DNA of 45,572 bases. Origin: a bacterium. GTDB lineage: Bacteria > Patescibacteriota > Saccharimonadia > CAILAD01 > BJGX01. The notes beneath the pieces were generated by a model. That model was not told the DNA's origin and searched no databases. It saw only the letters and a list, made by a program, of their open reading frames with translations. The stretch is from NCBI GenBank assembly GCA_023261595.1, contig JAHFOQ010000005.1, positions 1 to 45,572 on the forward strand. The letters run 5' to 3'. Position numbers and translations under genes: made by a program. Of the stretch, positions 9,251 through 18,377 are shown piece by piece. Each line of letters starts with the position of its first letter. The first letter of the stretch is position 1.

Positions 9251-10218
9251 TGTCGACTCTTTAAGACTTTAAATGGATTTTCTCGGCTTATCATTGCTAA
9301 GAACTCATCGGCGGTAATTTTGTTTTTTGATTGAATTTCTCTTCTTGCTTTAAGAAGCTGGGGTGTATAAAAAAGTGCAGTAAAATGTGCACGCAATACT
9401 CGATATGGGTGGCCCTTTACCATTGAAATTAAACTTAAGCGCCAATTAGCATAAAGAAAACGCCAAAAGATTTTTCCTTGCACACCTTTAGGCAAATCTC
9501 GCCAAAATATATAAATGCTGTTACGAATTGCCATTTCTCTCCCAAAACCTGGAATTTTATTGCTTGTATGGCTTGTGGCATGTAAAACAATTGCGTTATG
9601 GCTTAACCATATAGATTTTTTTTGTAACTGCGCCCGTATACTTAAATCAACATCTTCGTAATAGGCAAAGAACGACTCTTCGAAATACCCAATCTCTGTA
9701 AATAAAGAACTTTTATACAGGCTGGCGCCACCACTGGCAGCAAAGATTGGCTCATCTTTTTCTGGCAATGCACTTACACCTAAATTTCTGTGTCTTGGAT
9801 ACGGAAACCCATACATTGTGTACACATCACCATCTGAATCAATCTTTTTACCTTCTTTATCCAGTATTACCGCAGAGGTAATATTGGCTTTGTTTTTTAT
9901 TGCCGTATTTACAAGCTTTGCTAAACAATCTTTTTGAGCAACAGCATCGTTATTAAAGAGCCAAACATAATCAGACTGGGCAGCTTTAATACCCACATTT
10001 ACTCCGCCGGCAAAACCGAGATTCTTCGGCTCAATAATGAGCTTAACATTTGGGTAGTTTTTGGTGATATATTCTGCCGAACCATCTGTGCTACCGTTTT
10101 CTACTACAATAATTTCGGTTGGCTTATATGTTTGATTTTGCAACGAATTAAGACATTTACCTATTACGTCTTTGCCGTTCCAATTAGGAATTACCACAGT
10201 TACCGTTGGTTGTTTCAT
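9247..10218 (-). CDS. Glycosyltransferase family 2
   Basis: VTVVIPNWNGKDVIGKCLNSLQNQTY, NNDAVAQ, FAASGGASLYKSSLFTEIGYFEESFFAYYEDVDLSIRAQ. Confidence 0.92.
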   Translation of the reverse strand: MKQPTVTVVIPNWNGKDVIGKCLNSLQNQTYKPTEIIVVENGSTDGSAEYITKNYPNVKLIIEPKNLGFAGGVNVGIKAAQSDYVWLFNNDAVAQKDCLAKLVNTAIKNKANITSAVILDKEGKKIDSDGDVYTMYGFPYPRHRNLGVSALPEKDEPIFAASGGASLYKSSLFTEIGYFEESFFAYYEDVDLSIRAQLQKKSIWLSHNAIVLHATSHTSNKIPGFGREMAIRNSIYIFWRDLPKGVQGKIFWRFLYANWRLSLISMVKGHPYRVLRAHFTALFYTPQLLKARREIQSKNKITADEFLAMISRENPFKVLKSRQ

Positions 10219-10225
10219 ATCTGAT

Positions 10226-10231
10226 ATTATA
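10226..10231 (-). promoter_or_regulatory. -10 element TATAAT, 7 nt before the ATG at 10218 (leaderless candidate)
   Basis: Minus strand GATATAATATCAGATATGAAAC. Confidence 0.6.
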
Positions 10232-10248
10232 TCAGTTATATCTGGAAA

Positions 10249-11463
10249 TTACTTTTTCTTTTTCGTTAAGTTTCTTACTTCCCGCAAGGGTTTTGTTATT
10301 TTCCAGCTAGCTGAACTTCTAACATAATCTAAATCATTTTTGTGCCTCTTAAGTGCCTCTCTATGGCTAACTATTGCATCAGTATACTTATTTATAGATT
10401 GATTTTGGAAATATATAGTCTGAATATCACTAACTCGTATTTCTTGAATATCAATTGCAGAATATATGTCGTAAATACTCGGTTTTTTTGGAGTATGTCT
10501 AGTTTTCTTTAATTTATCAAACAATACCTGCATAGTTACGCTTAGCTTAAACTCTTCACCATGTTTTTTACGGATAGTGTTGATATCTTTTTGAGATTGC
10601 AAATGCTGATTTTTAATTTCTCTATAGATAACAGTGGCTGTTTTCTCTTTGAACCCTCTACCGGAAAAATTATATTTTTTTGCCATGGCAAAATTAGTTG
10701 AATTCAAAAATCCTGGCCCACCAAAGTGATCATAACAATATATTGGAGTATTCACTGCTATGCAATACTGCACTGTCTTGCCTATACTAATTACAACATC
10801 TGCGTTTATTAGTAAGTTAGGGTTAACAACTTTTTGTTTGTTTTTAATACCAACTATCTCGGTTTCTATACCTTCTTTACTTAAAAGATCTAAAGCTTTG
10901 ATTACTTCAATCGGTGGATGATTAGATATTACCAACACTTTTTTTAATTGAGTAGAGTTATTCCTGGTTTGTTTATAGAAATAATCTGGTACAGGATTGG
11001 CAAAAACCATTTTCTTTTCTTTAGGTATATTTATTCTCTTAGATAGTTCTATTTCTGTTTCTTTACTATTGAATAGAACAATATCAGAAATCTCACTTTC
11101 TAGCTTGTGTAAAAAGGGCTGCTCTAAAACAAGGTAAGATGACATATGTTGCCATATTATTTTGCCGTTAAATTTTCCGTTATATACCCTCCACAAGAGT
11201 GATTCAGGAATAAGTGAGTGGTGAATTATAACGTACTCAAAATTTATTTTATCTATCTTTAAAGAAGATGTATTGGCTATACATATAGTTACACCTTTTC
11301 TTTTCTTTAGTAATTTTTCAACTTCACCACCCATAATTGCAACGTATAAATACACATTTGCCTTATTCTCAAGAAAGAAGTCAATTAGCTCGAGTGTAAC
11401 CAGCTCTGAACCACCCAAATTTACCATATGATTCTGAGTAATTAATATATTCTTCTTACTCAT
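10249..11463 (-). CDS. GT4-like glycosyltransferase with C-terminal helical tail ending SASWKITKPLR; start probably at 11463
   Basis: KNILITQNHMVNLGGSELVTLELIDFFLENKANVYLYV; C-terminal YVRSSASWKITKPLREVRNLTKKKK; TATAAT overlaps the ORF-track ATG at 11484. Confidence 0.7.
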   Translation of the reverse strand: MSKKNILITQNHMVNLGGSELVTLELIDFFLENKANVYLYVAIMGGEVEKLLKKRKGVTICIANTSSLKIDKINFEYVIIHHSLIPESLLWRVYNGKFNGKIIWQHMSSYLVLEQPFLHKLESEISDIVLFNSKETEIELSKRINIPKEKKMVFANPVPDYFYKQTRNNSTQLKKVLVISNHPPIEVIKALDLLSKEGIETEIVGIKNKQKVVNPNLLINADVVISIGKTVQYCIAVNTPIYCYDHFGGPGFLNSTNFAMAKKYNFSGRGFKEKTATVIYREIKNQHLQSQKDINTIRKKHGEEFKLSVTMQVLFDKLKKTRHTPKKPSIYDIYSAIDIQEIRVSDIQTIYFQNQSINKYTDAIVSHREALKRHKNDLDYVRSSASWKITKPLREVRNLTKKKK

Positions 11464-11475
11464 TTTAGGAAGATT

Positions 11476-11481
11476 ATTATA
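11476..11481 (-). promoter_or_regulatory. -10 element TATAAT, 12 nt before the ATG at 11463
   Basis: Minus strand ATGTATAATAATCTTCCTAAAATGAGTAAG. Confidence 0.5.
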
Positions 11482-11507
11482 CATTGTTAAATTAATCTTA
11501 ATCGGTT

Positions 11508-12665
11508 TTACGCTTTGTCAATAATCCATTTATGATCTAGTAATACTACACCTTCAACTTTTGTATCTGCTTTCATTCTAAAAGTTGCAGCTTGTTGATG
11601 CTGTTCTAGTATTTCAATATTATCTTTACTAACTAAGGTCACATTTATATAATAATTTCCCCTTGCTAATTGAGGTTTGAATTTAAAGATTATTTTTCCG
11701 TTCTCTAAGTTAAATGGGTCAATATTAGCAGACCTGGTATTAGTACCAAAACAATAAATATTTTTCTCATTGAAGATTTGTATACCTATATTAAATTTCT
11801 TATTTTTTATAATCTTAGTATCTATTCTTAACTCAGCAAACTCATTAGGGAGAATATAATCTTCCTTTTTATTCTCCTGGAAAACTGCTATAGATTTAAC
11901 GATATTATTTTTAGAAACGTTCTTACTAGTTGTAAGGTTTTCGAGTTGATATAGCTCGCTAATTTTTTCTGGTTTTCCTATTCCTGCAATCTCGCCTTTA
12001 TCGATAAACAAGGCTCTATCGCAAAATTGCAATACCGATCCCATGTCATGAGTAACAAAACATACTGTAGTATCACTTTCTTTGATCTTCTGAAAATAAT
12101 CAAAACATTTTTTTTGAAATGCTGCATCACCTACTGCAAGCACTTCATCGATGAGCAACACATCAGATTCTGCCCTTACCGCTATTGAGAATGCAAGCCT
12201 AACCTGCATACCCGAAGAATAATTCTTTAGTTTTTGATCCATAAACTCTCTTAGCTCAGCAAAATCAACAATTTCATCATAAAGTGACTCAATTTTTTTT
12301 CTAGACATACCAAGTATTATTCCACTAAGAAAAACATTTTCTCTTCCTGTAAGTTCTGGATTAAAACCAACACCCAATTCTAAAAATGGTGCAATTGTGC
12401 CATTAACAGATAATGATCCACTGGTTGGTTGATAAATATTTGCAATTATTTTCAACAAGGTACTTTTTCCGCACCCATTTTTACCAACAATTCCAAAAAA
12501 TTCACCTCTTTTTATATCAAAATTGATATCTTTCAATATGGCATTTTTACTATAGCTTTTTTTAGAAAAGATGTTTACTGCCCTCGATTTCAAGGTGTCC
12601 TGCTTCTCATGTGGCACCTTAAATGTCTTGTTTAAATTTTTAACAGAAATAATTGCATCATTCAT
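11508..12665 (-). CDS. wzt: Polysaccharide ABC transporter ATP-binding protein (Wzt/TagH-like) with C-terminal glycan-binding-like extension
   Basis: GKNGCGKSTLL, NYSSGMQVRLAFSIAV, LLIDEVLAVGD; extra beta-rich C-terminal region. Confidence 0.92.
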   Translation of the reverse strand: MNDAIISVKNLNKTFKVPHEKQDTLKSRAVNIFSKKSYSKNAILKDINFDIKRGEFFGIVGKNGCGKSTLLKIIANIYQPTSGSLSVNGTIAPFLELGVGFNPELTGRENVFLSGIILGMSRKKIESLYDEIVDFAELREFMDQKLKNYSSGMQVRLAFSIAVRAESDVLLIDEVLAVGDAAFQKKCFDYFQKIKESDTTVCFVTHDMGSVLQFCDRALFIDKGEIAGIGKPEKISELYQLENLTTSKNVSKNNIVKSIAVFQENKKEDYILPNEFAELRIDTKIIKNKKFNIGIQIFNEKNIYCFGTNTRSANIDPFNLENGKIIFKFKPQLARGNYYINVTLVSKDNIEILEQHQQAATFRMKADTKVEGVVLLDHKWIIDKA

Positions 12666-12667
12666 AA

Positions 12668-13477
12668 CTATGCCTCCTCAGCAAAATTTCTTGCTGCTCT
12701 GTTAAAATAAAACATTCCAACCGCAAGTAAAACAAATGGAATTATATATGGGATGAAAATGTATGGAAAATGCAAAACATTCATTGGGATTACAGTTTCT
12801 TTCGTGACAAGTATATACCGTGAATCTTGTATGATTTGTGTTATGGGGCTAAGTAGAATAAATTTCTGGTATCTTACTGGAACAATTGTAAGCGGGTAAA
12901 TAATGGCACTAGCATAAAAAAGTAGCTGCAGGATAACTTCCCATATATGACCGATGTCACGATACTTAACAAAAAATGCCGATATCAACAAAGAGATTCC
13001 AAGACACAAAATAAAGTATTCTATTAAAACAAAAATAAATAGAATATGCGTTAACTCAACAGGTATTCTTGCAAGTAACATAAATATAAATACTACAACT
13101 AAATTTAATGCTAATGTAATAGTCGCGCTTATGCTGGTAGAGAGCACAATTGTAATCCTGGGGAAATATACTTTTCTCATCATCTCCCCTTTATCTGCCA
13201 CAGACCTCATTGCAGTATTGGTAAGATCTGTAAAATATGTCCACATAACAATACCTAATAGTAAATAAAGAGCGTAATGCTGTATACCCGAACCGATGCG
13301 TACAAATACAGTAAACACCAGATACAAAACTCCGAACATAGCTAATGGCTTTGCTAAAGACCATGCATAGCCAAGAAGAGAACCTTGATACTTAATCTTA
13401 AAATCAGTGACAGCAAGTTCTTTTACTAAATCGAATCTACTAATTTTTCTTTGAACTAAATGTTTTGTTATTCGCAT
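12668..13477 (-). CDS. wzm: Polysaccharide ABC transporter permease (Wzm/TagG, ABC-2)
   Basis: VTDFKIKYQGSLLGYAWSLAKPLAMFGVLYLVF plus six TM segments; adjacent to wzt. Confidence 0.92.
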   Translation of the reverse strand: MRITKHLVQRKISRFDLVKELAVTDFKIKYQGSLLGYAWSLAKPLAMFGVLYLVFTVFVRIGSGIQHYALYLLLGIVMWTYFTDLTNTAMRSVADKGEMMRKVYFPRITIVLSTSISATITLALNLVVVFIFMLLARIPVELTHILFIFVLIEYFILCLGISLLISAFFVKYRDIGHIWEVILQLLFYASAIIYPLTIVPVRYQKFILLSPITQIIQDSRYILVTKETVIPMNVLHFPYIFIPYIIPFVLLAVGMFYFNRAARNFAEEA

Positions 13478-13578
13478 AATTACTGATTAATCTTAACATT
13501 TTATCTTAACTTGTAAAAGAGTCATACGATTGCTACAATTGCCCTGATTAGAAAATAATACTGGCTAGGAGTAAAAAG

Positions 13579-16500
13579 ATAGATAATATAAGCAAAAATA
13601 ACATTCGACAGATAAAAGAACTTGAGAATGAACTTGAAGAAATAGAAGTTCAAAACTTAAAATTACAAGAAGATCTAAAAAAAGCCGAGAGAATGTTGAG
13701 CAATGTTCATGGATCAAAAGCATACGCAATTTATCACAAAGTTCAAACAGTCAGACATAAATTATCCTCTTCACCTGGTGGTTATTCAAGAAAAGTAGTT
13801 AAGAAGCTCTTAAGTGACCCTGCGTATTTATTTAGGAAGTTAAATAAAAATTCATCAAACGCTACTATTCTAATCGATCCAAAGGAACAGTATAAAGAGT
13901 GGATATTACGAAACGAGCCGCTAAAAAAAGACTTATTAGAGCAGCAAAGCTTATCAAAGGAATTTAAATACAGACCAATTATTAGCATTATTACTCCTGT
14001 CTTCAACCCTCCAAAGAAAGTATTAGTTGAACTTATTGAATCTGTTCTCAATCAATCTTATCCATTTTGGGAATTATGTCTTGGCGAATTTGGACAGAAT
14101 AAAAAAACACAAAAATTAATATTGGAATATGCAAAGAAAGATAAAAGGATAAAGTATAATTTCTTCACAGAAAACAAAGGTATTGCCGAAAACTCAAATA
14201 ATTGCCTAGAAATCGCTAATGGTGAATATATTGCTCTATTAGATCATGATGATACACTCTCCCCTGATGCTCTTTATGAAAATGCGTTGAAGCTAAATGA
14301 AAAAAAATACGATTTTATCTACTCCGATAAGGATAAAATTAATGAAGATGGAGATCGTTTTGATCCACTTTTCAAGCCCGAATGGTCACCACATTTGATG
14401 TATAGTGCAAATTACTTAACTCATCTAAATGTGATGAATAAAAAGCTCGTTGAAAAAGTTGGAAAATGGGACCCCTCTACTGACGGTGCTCAAGATTGGG
14501 ATTTATTCTTTAAAGTTACCGAGAATACTGACAAAATTGCACATATACCTAAAATACTTTATCACTGGCGTGTCTCAGATACATCAACTGCAATGTCGAT
14601 AGAAACAAAACCCTATGCTCTACAAGGGCAAATCAATTCTTTGGATTTTCATCTAAACAGAGTGGGTAAAAAAGGTTCTGCTTATCACACTAAAGACTTA
14701 ATGCTGGCTGTCAGATGGGATATTGAAAAGATAACGAAGAATCTAGTGCTTATATTAATGAATGTATCAGATAATCTTGATGATATTAAACAAAATTTGT
14801 ATTTTTTCCCAGACAGTACATCATTTAAATTCATCATTACAAATCGAGATAAATCCACCGAGACAAAAAATAAAGATGTATTTTATGTTGAAGAAAAAGA
14901 TAAGTCTAACTTGGTTAAAAAGCTAGTTCAAAAAAGTAGTGCCGAGAATTTATTTATAATTGATTCAAGTTGCGAGAAATTCTCAGTCAATATGTATGAA
15001 GAAATGATAGGCTGGGTCAATCAGCCTGAAGTAGGGTATGTCGCTCCATTAGGTTTAACATCCAGGAAAAATCTTGTTGGATCAATGTCGGTCTTCGGCT
15101 TAGGGGGAATATCTGGTAGAGTTTTTAAAGGAGCAGGTATTGAGGTAAGTGATGGAATGTTTGGTTCTCCCCACTGGTACCGTGATGTAACAATGCTAAG
15201 CCCAGATATGCTTTGTATAAAACGTTCTAGATTTTTAAAGTTTTTCATCGATACCACGAATAATCTCGATGACAATTTAAGATTATCAATGATTGAATTA
15301 TCGAAAGAAAAATATAATATTCTGGACACCCAAGCAATTGTAACTATTAATGTTCCTAAGCAAGATTTACCACCAAACAATATGCAGGTTTCAGCCTACC
15401 AAAAATATAAGAAATTGTGTAGTGAAGGTGACCCATATTACAACAAGAACTTAAGTCTAGAGTATTTATCCCCACATATGGATTTGTCAGATGGTGATGT
15501 AGGCCGCCTTCCTATAACTTCCAAAAAAATGTTAAGTAACTATTTCACTAAAGGTACACAGATAGTAGCTTCTACTGAAAAACTAAATGATATTAAATTT
15601 ATTGAAAAATATGATTATTCAGGGAAAAAAGTCATTCAACATCCCACAAAAGAAATAAAGACTGTACAATGGTTTCTCTCTGGTTTTGATGCAGTATATG
15701 CCGGTCTAAACAATATCTTCACTTTTGCTTCTCATTTAGCAGATAATAATATTGAGAATATATTCTATATAGACACACAAGGCGACGTTGAGAAAGAAAC
15801 TAAGTTAATTCAATCTTACTCTAATCTCTCTGGTGCTAAGATAGAAAAATACTATGAAGATAACAAACTTCCAGATTGTGATCTAGCAATTGCAACTCTA
15901 TGGACTACAGCATATTATGTCGCCAAGCATAGTTCAGCAAAAAAGAAAGCATATTTTATTCAAGATGATGAAACTCTGTTTTATAAACCAGGGTCAGTAA
16001 GCGCACTTGTTGAAGCTAGCTATCAATTAGGTTTAATCGGAATAGCTAACACATCCGGATTAAAAATCATGTACGAAAAAAAATATTCAGGTAATGCTCT
16101 ACTCTTAAGGTCGTCTTTAAATTTAGATAACTATACCAACACAAGACTAAATGCTTTACCTTCAATACCATACCAAGTATTTTTTTATGGTCGACCTGCT
16201 CATAATAGAAATGGCTTTGATTTAGGTGTTGCTGCTTTAAAAAAACTTAAGCAGAAGCTAGGTGAAGATGTAAATATTATAAGCGCTGGAGCAGATTGGG
16301 AACCATCAGAGTATGGTTTAAGTGGAGTTATTACGAACCTTGGTAAGATACCTATGAACAAACTACCGGATTTCTATAGTAGTCTAGACGCTGCACTATT
16401 TTTAATGTTTTCAAAACACCCTGGAGTTGTACCTTCTGAGTTGATGGTTTCTGGGTGTCCAGTAGTTGTTAATAAGAGTTCGGACGAAACATGGAAAGAG

Positions 16501-16695
16501 TTATATAAAAATGGTCTTACTGCTGTTGTTTGTTTACCAACTGTGACGAGTTTGTGTGAGGGTTTGCTCCAAGTATTAACTACTCAGAAATTACGAAACA
16601 AAATAATACCTGCTGCTAGAGAAGAGGCAGTAAACTATTACAGTTTATACGCAGAAGAGTGTCAGCAAGCAATTAAGAGTATTAATAAGCTATGA
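13579..16695 (+). CDS. Giant glycosyltransferase: N-terminal coiled coil, GT2 domain, C-terminal WsaF-like GT4 domain; probable non-canonical ATA start at 13579 (first ATG at 13693)
   Basis: Open frame upstream of 13693 encodes IDNISKNNIRQIKELENELEEIEVQNLKLQEDLKKAER; AGGAG at 13567-13571, 7 nt before ATA; GT2 ALLDHDDTLSPDAL; WFLSGFDAVYAGLNNIFTFASHLA...AYFIQDDETLFY. Confidence 0.8.
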   Translation: MDNISKNNIRQIKELENELEEIEVQNLKLQEDLKKAERMLSNVHGSKAYAIYHKVQTVRHKLSSSPGGYSRKVVKKLLSDPAYLFRKLNKNSSNATILIDPKEQYKEWILRNEPLKKDLLEQQSLSKEFKYRPIISIITPVFNPPKKVLVELIESVLNQSYPFWELCLGEFGQNKKTQKLILEYAKKDKRIKYNFFTENKGIAENSNNCLEIANGEYIALLDHDDTLSPDALYENALKLNEKKYDFIYSDKDKINEDGDRFDPLFKPEWSPHLMYSANYLTHLNVMNKKLVEKVGKWDPSTDGAQDWDLFFKVTENTDKIAHIPKILYHWRVSDTSTAMSIETKPYALQGQINSLDFHLNRVGKKGSAYHTKDLMLAVRWDIEKITKNLVLILMNVSDNLDDIKQNLYFFPDSTSFKFIITNRDKSTETKNKDVFYVEEKDKSNLVKKLVQKSSAENLFIIDSSCEKFSVNMYEEMIGWVNQPEVGYVAPLGLTSRKNLVGSMSVFGLGGISGRVFKGAGIEVSDGMFGSPHWYRDVTMLSPDMLCIKRSRFLKFFIDTTNNLDDNLRLSMIELSKEKYNILDTQAIVTINVPKQDLPPNNMQVSAYQKYKKLCSEGDPYYNKNLSLEYLSPHMDLSDGDVGRLPITSKKMLSNYFTKGTQIVASTEKLNDIKFIEKYDYSGKKVIQHPTKEIKTVQWFLSGFDAVYAGLNNIFTFASHLADNNIENIFYIDTQGDVEKETKLIQSYSNLSGAKIEKYYEDNKLPDCDLAIATLWTTAYYVAKHSSAKKKAYFIQDDETLFYKPGSVSALVEASYQLGLIGIANTSGLKIMYEKKYSGNALLLRSSLNLDNYTNTRLNALPSIPYQVFFYGRPAHNRNGFDLGVAALKKLKQKLGEDVNIISAGADWEPSEYGLSGVITNLGKIPMNKLPDFYSSLDAALFLMFSKHPGVVPSELMVSGCPVVVNKSSDETWKELYKNGLTAVVCLPTVTSLCEGLLQVLTTQKLRNKIIPAAREEAVNYYSLYAEECQQAIKSINKL

Positions 16696-17417
16696 ACACT
16701 TGCCCTCTTTGTACTAGTTCAAATAATTCAGTATTTTTAGATGTAAATAAATATTATTTATATCTAAGATGTAAAAAATGCTCAGGGATATTCAGCGTAA
16801 AGAAGGACAATGTAAATCCTAGGAAGAATAAGACATATCTAGATAACCCTGAGAAATACTTAAAAATCATAGACAGATACGGTCAAAGATGGCTTCTAGA
16901 AGAATTTGAGAAGATGTATTTTGGTATTTCAAATCAAGAAAGAGGCACTTTACTTGAGATCGGTGCTGGTGTGGGATATTTTACACTCTTAGCATTTGGG
17001 CGTGGATGGGATTCATATGGTATAGAAACAAGCGAGAAAGCCGCACAAATGGCAAAGGATATATTTAGAATGGACATAGAATATTCATACCTGGAAAACT
17101 ACAAAACTGATAAGAAATATAACAGTGTAGTTATGATCGAAGTATTAGAGCATCTAGCAGATCCGATTAGCTCTATAGATAAAATTAAAATGTTATGTCC
17201 AAACGGGGTATTATTTGCAACCACACCAAACACCGAGAGCAAGCATTGGAAAACTTCTAAACAAAATATCTATGTTCCAGACGACCATGTCTTTTTATAT
17301 AATAAAAAGACAATTAAGATGCTGGCAAAAATATGTAACTTGAAGGATATTCAAATTGAGAAATTTGGTGTGGGCAAAAAGAATGATTCAAATTTAATGT
17401 TTGCTGCCAGGTTTTAG
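16692..17417 (+). CDS. Class I SAM methyltransferase with N-terminal zinc-ribbon
   Basis: CPLCTSSN...LRCKKCSGIFS; LLEIGAGVGYFTLLA; VVMIEVLEHLADP. Confidence 0.85.
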   Translation: MNTCPLCTSSNNSVFLDVNKYYLYLRCKKCSGIFSVKKDNVNPRKNKTYLDNPEKYLKIIDRYGQRWLLEEFEKMYFGISNQERGTLLEIGAGVGYFTLLAFGRGWDSYGIETSEKAAQMAKDIFRMDIEYSYLENYKTDKKYNSVVMIEVLEHLADPISSIDKIKMLCPNGVLFATTPNTESKHWKTSKQNIYVPDDHVFLYNKKTIKMLAKICNLKDIQIEKFGVGKKNDSNLMFAARF

Positions 17418-18377
17418 TTTAGTATAAGTCTTTGAGATTTTTCTAATTGGTTTTGTAACTTTCCATGATCTTGATTGTTCATAGCCATGTATTTTATTCT
17501 CGAGACTATTGTTATTATTTTTTAGCTGTTCTATTTGTTTTTCCAACTCTCTCTTACTTAATTCTCGCGGTAATTTAGGAATGGAATCAAGAATTTTCTC
17601 TTTATTTGGATCAATCTTTTGAAGCTGAACGAAAAATTCGTATTCTGCATATCTGGTAGGTACATAATTAATTATTTTAAAAGGCATTAGATCAAAAATA
17701 ACTAACTGTTTAAAGATTTCAAGAAAAGAATGTGGAGTAAATACAAAGCAATGACAATCTTGATAAATATTCTGGTCAATACTCTTTTTTGACATTTTAA
17801 TCACTTCTTCTTGGGTGAATTTTTTTGGTGCATTTAGGAATAATTGACCGTCCCATATTTTCCTTGCATCAACCTCTACTGTGCTTAGACCATAATCAAT
17901 TACCTGTTCAGCTGAGGGTATTTTTCTTTTTTCAAGATAACTACCTATAATCTGACCTGCAGTACTAACTGGCCTATTAATATCAAAAGTATATCTCTTG
18001 TCTGGTATAGCTAAACTTAGAATTCCATCTTTATCTAAGACGTTAGATATCTCATCTAGCCAGGAGATGATATCTGGCACGTGTTCAATAATATGTGAAG
18101 CGATAACGTAATTAAATTTCTTATTAAGGGTGGCTTTCTTAAGCGTATCAGATTTTTTTAAACTATAGTCCACATCAACAATCATTGATATAGGAAACTT
18201 CTTGTCATCCTTATATTTCTGCTTTAGCTCTAAAGTTGGCAGATGGTCAAGATAGTAAATGTCTGCTTCATCTTTTGTTAAAACAGGCCATGCTAATGGA
18301 CCTAATTCCAGACCAGTAGCTTTGTTGTATTTTATTCCTTTTAAGAGGATTTCTTTCCTTGTTATATATCTCATCAA
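17394..18377 (-). CDS. Methyltransferase-like protein with C-terminal coiled coil and SRSWKVTKPIR tail
   Basis: NYVIASHIIEHVPDIISWLDEISNVLDKDGILSLAIPD; LEKQIEQLKNNNNSLENKIHGYEQSRSWKVTKPIRKI. Confidence 0.8.
   Translation of the reverse strand: MMRYITRKEILLKGIKYNKATGLELGPLAWPVLTKDEADIYYLDHLPTLELKQKYKDDKKFPISMIVDVDYSLKKSDTLKKATLNKKFNYVIASHIIEHVPDIISWLDEISNVLDKDGILSLAIPDKRYTFDINRPVSTAGQIIGSYLEKRKIPSAEQVIDYGLSTVEVDARKIWDGQLFLNAPKKFTQEEVIKMSKKSIDQNIYQDCHCFVFTPHSFLEIFKQLVIFDLMPFKIINYVPTRYAEYEFFVQLQKIDPNKEKILDSIPKLPRELSKRELEKQIEQLKNNNNSLENKIHGYEQSRSWKVTKPIRKISKTYTKLKPGSKH

Noticed and set aside
15021-15380. 119-aa minus-strand ORF
   Set aside because: Antisense to the giant GT CDS, no RBS or recognisable domain
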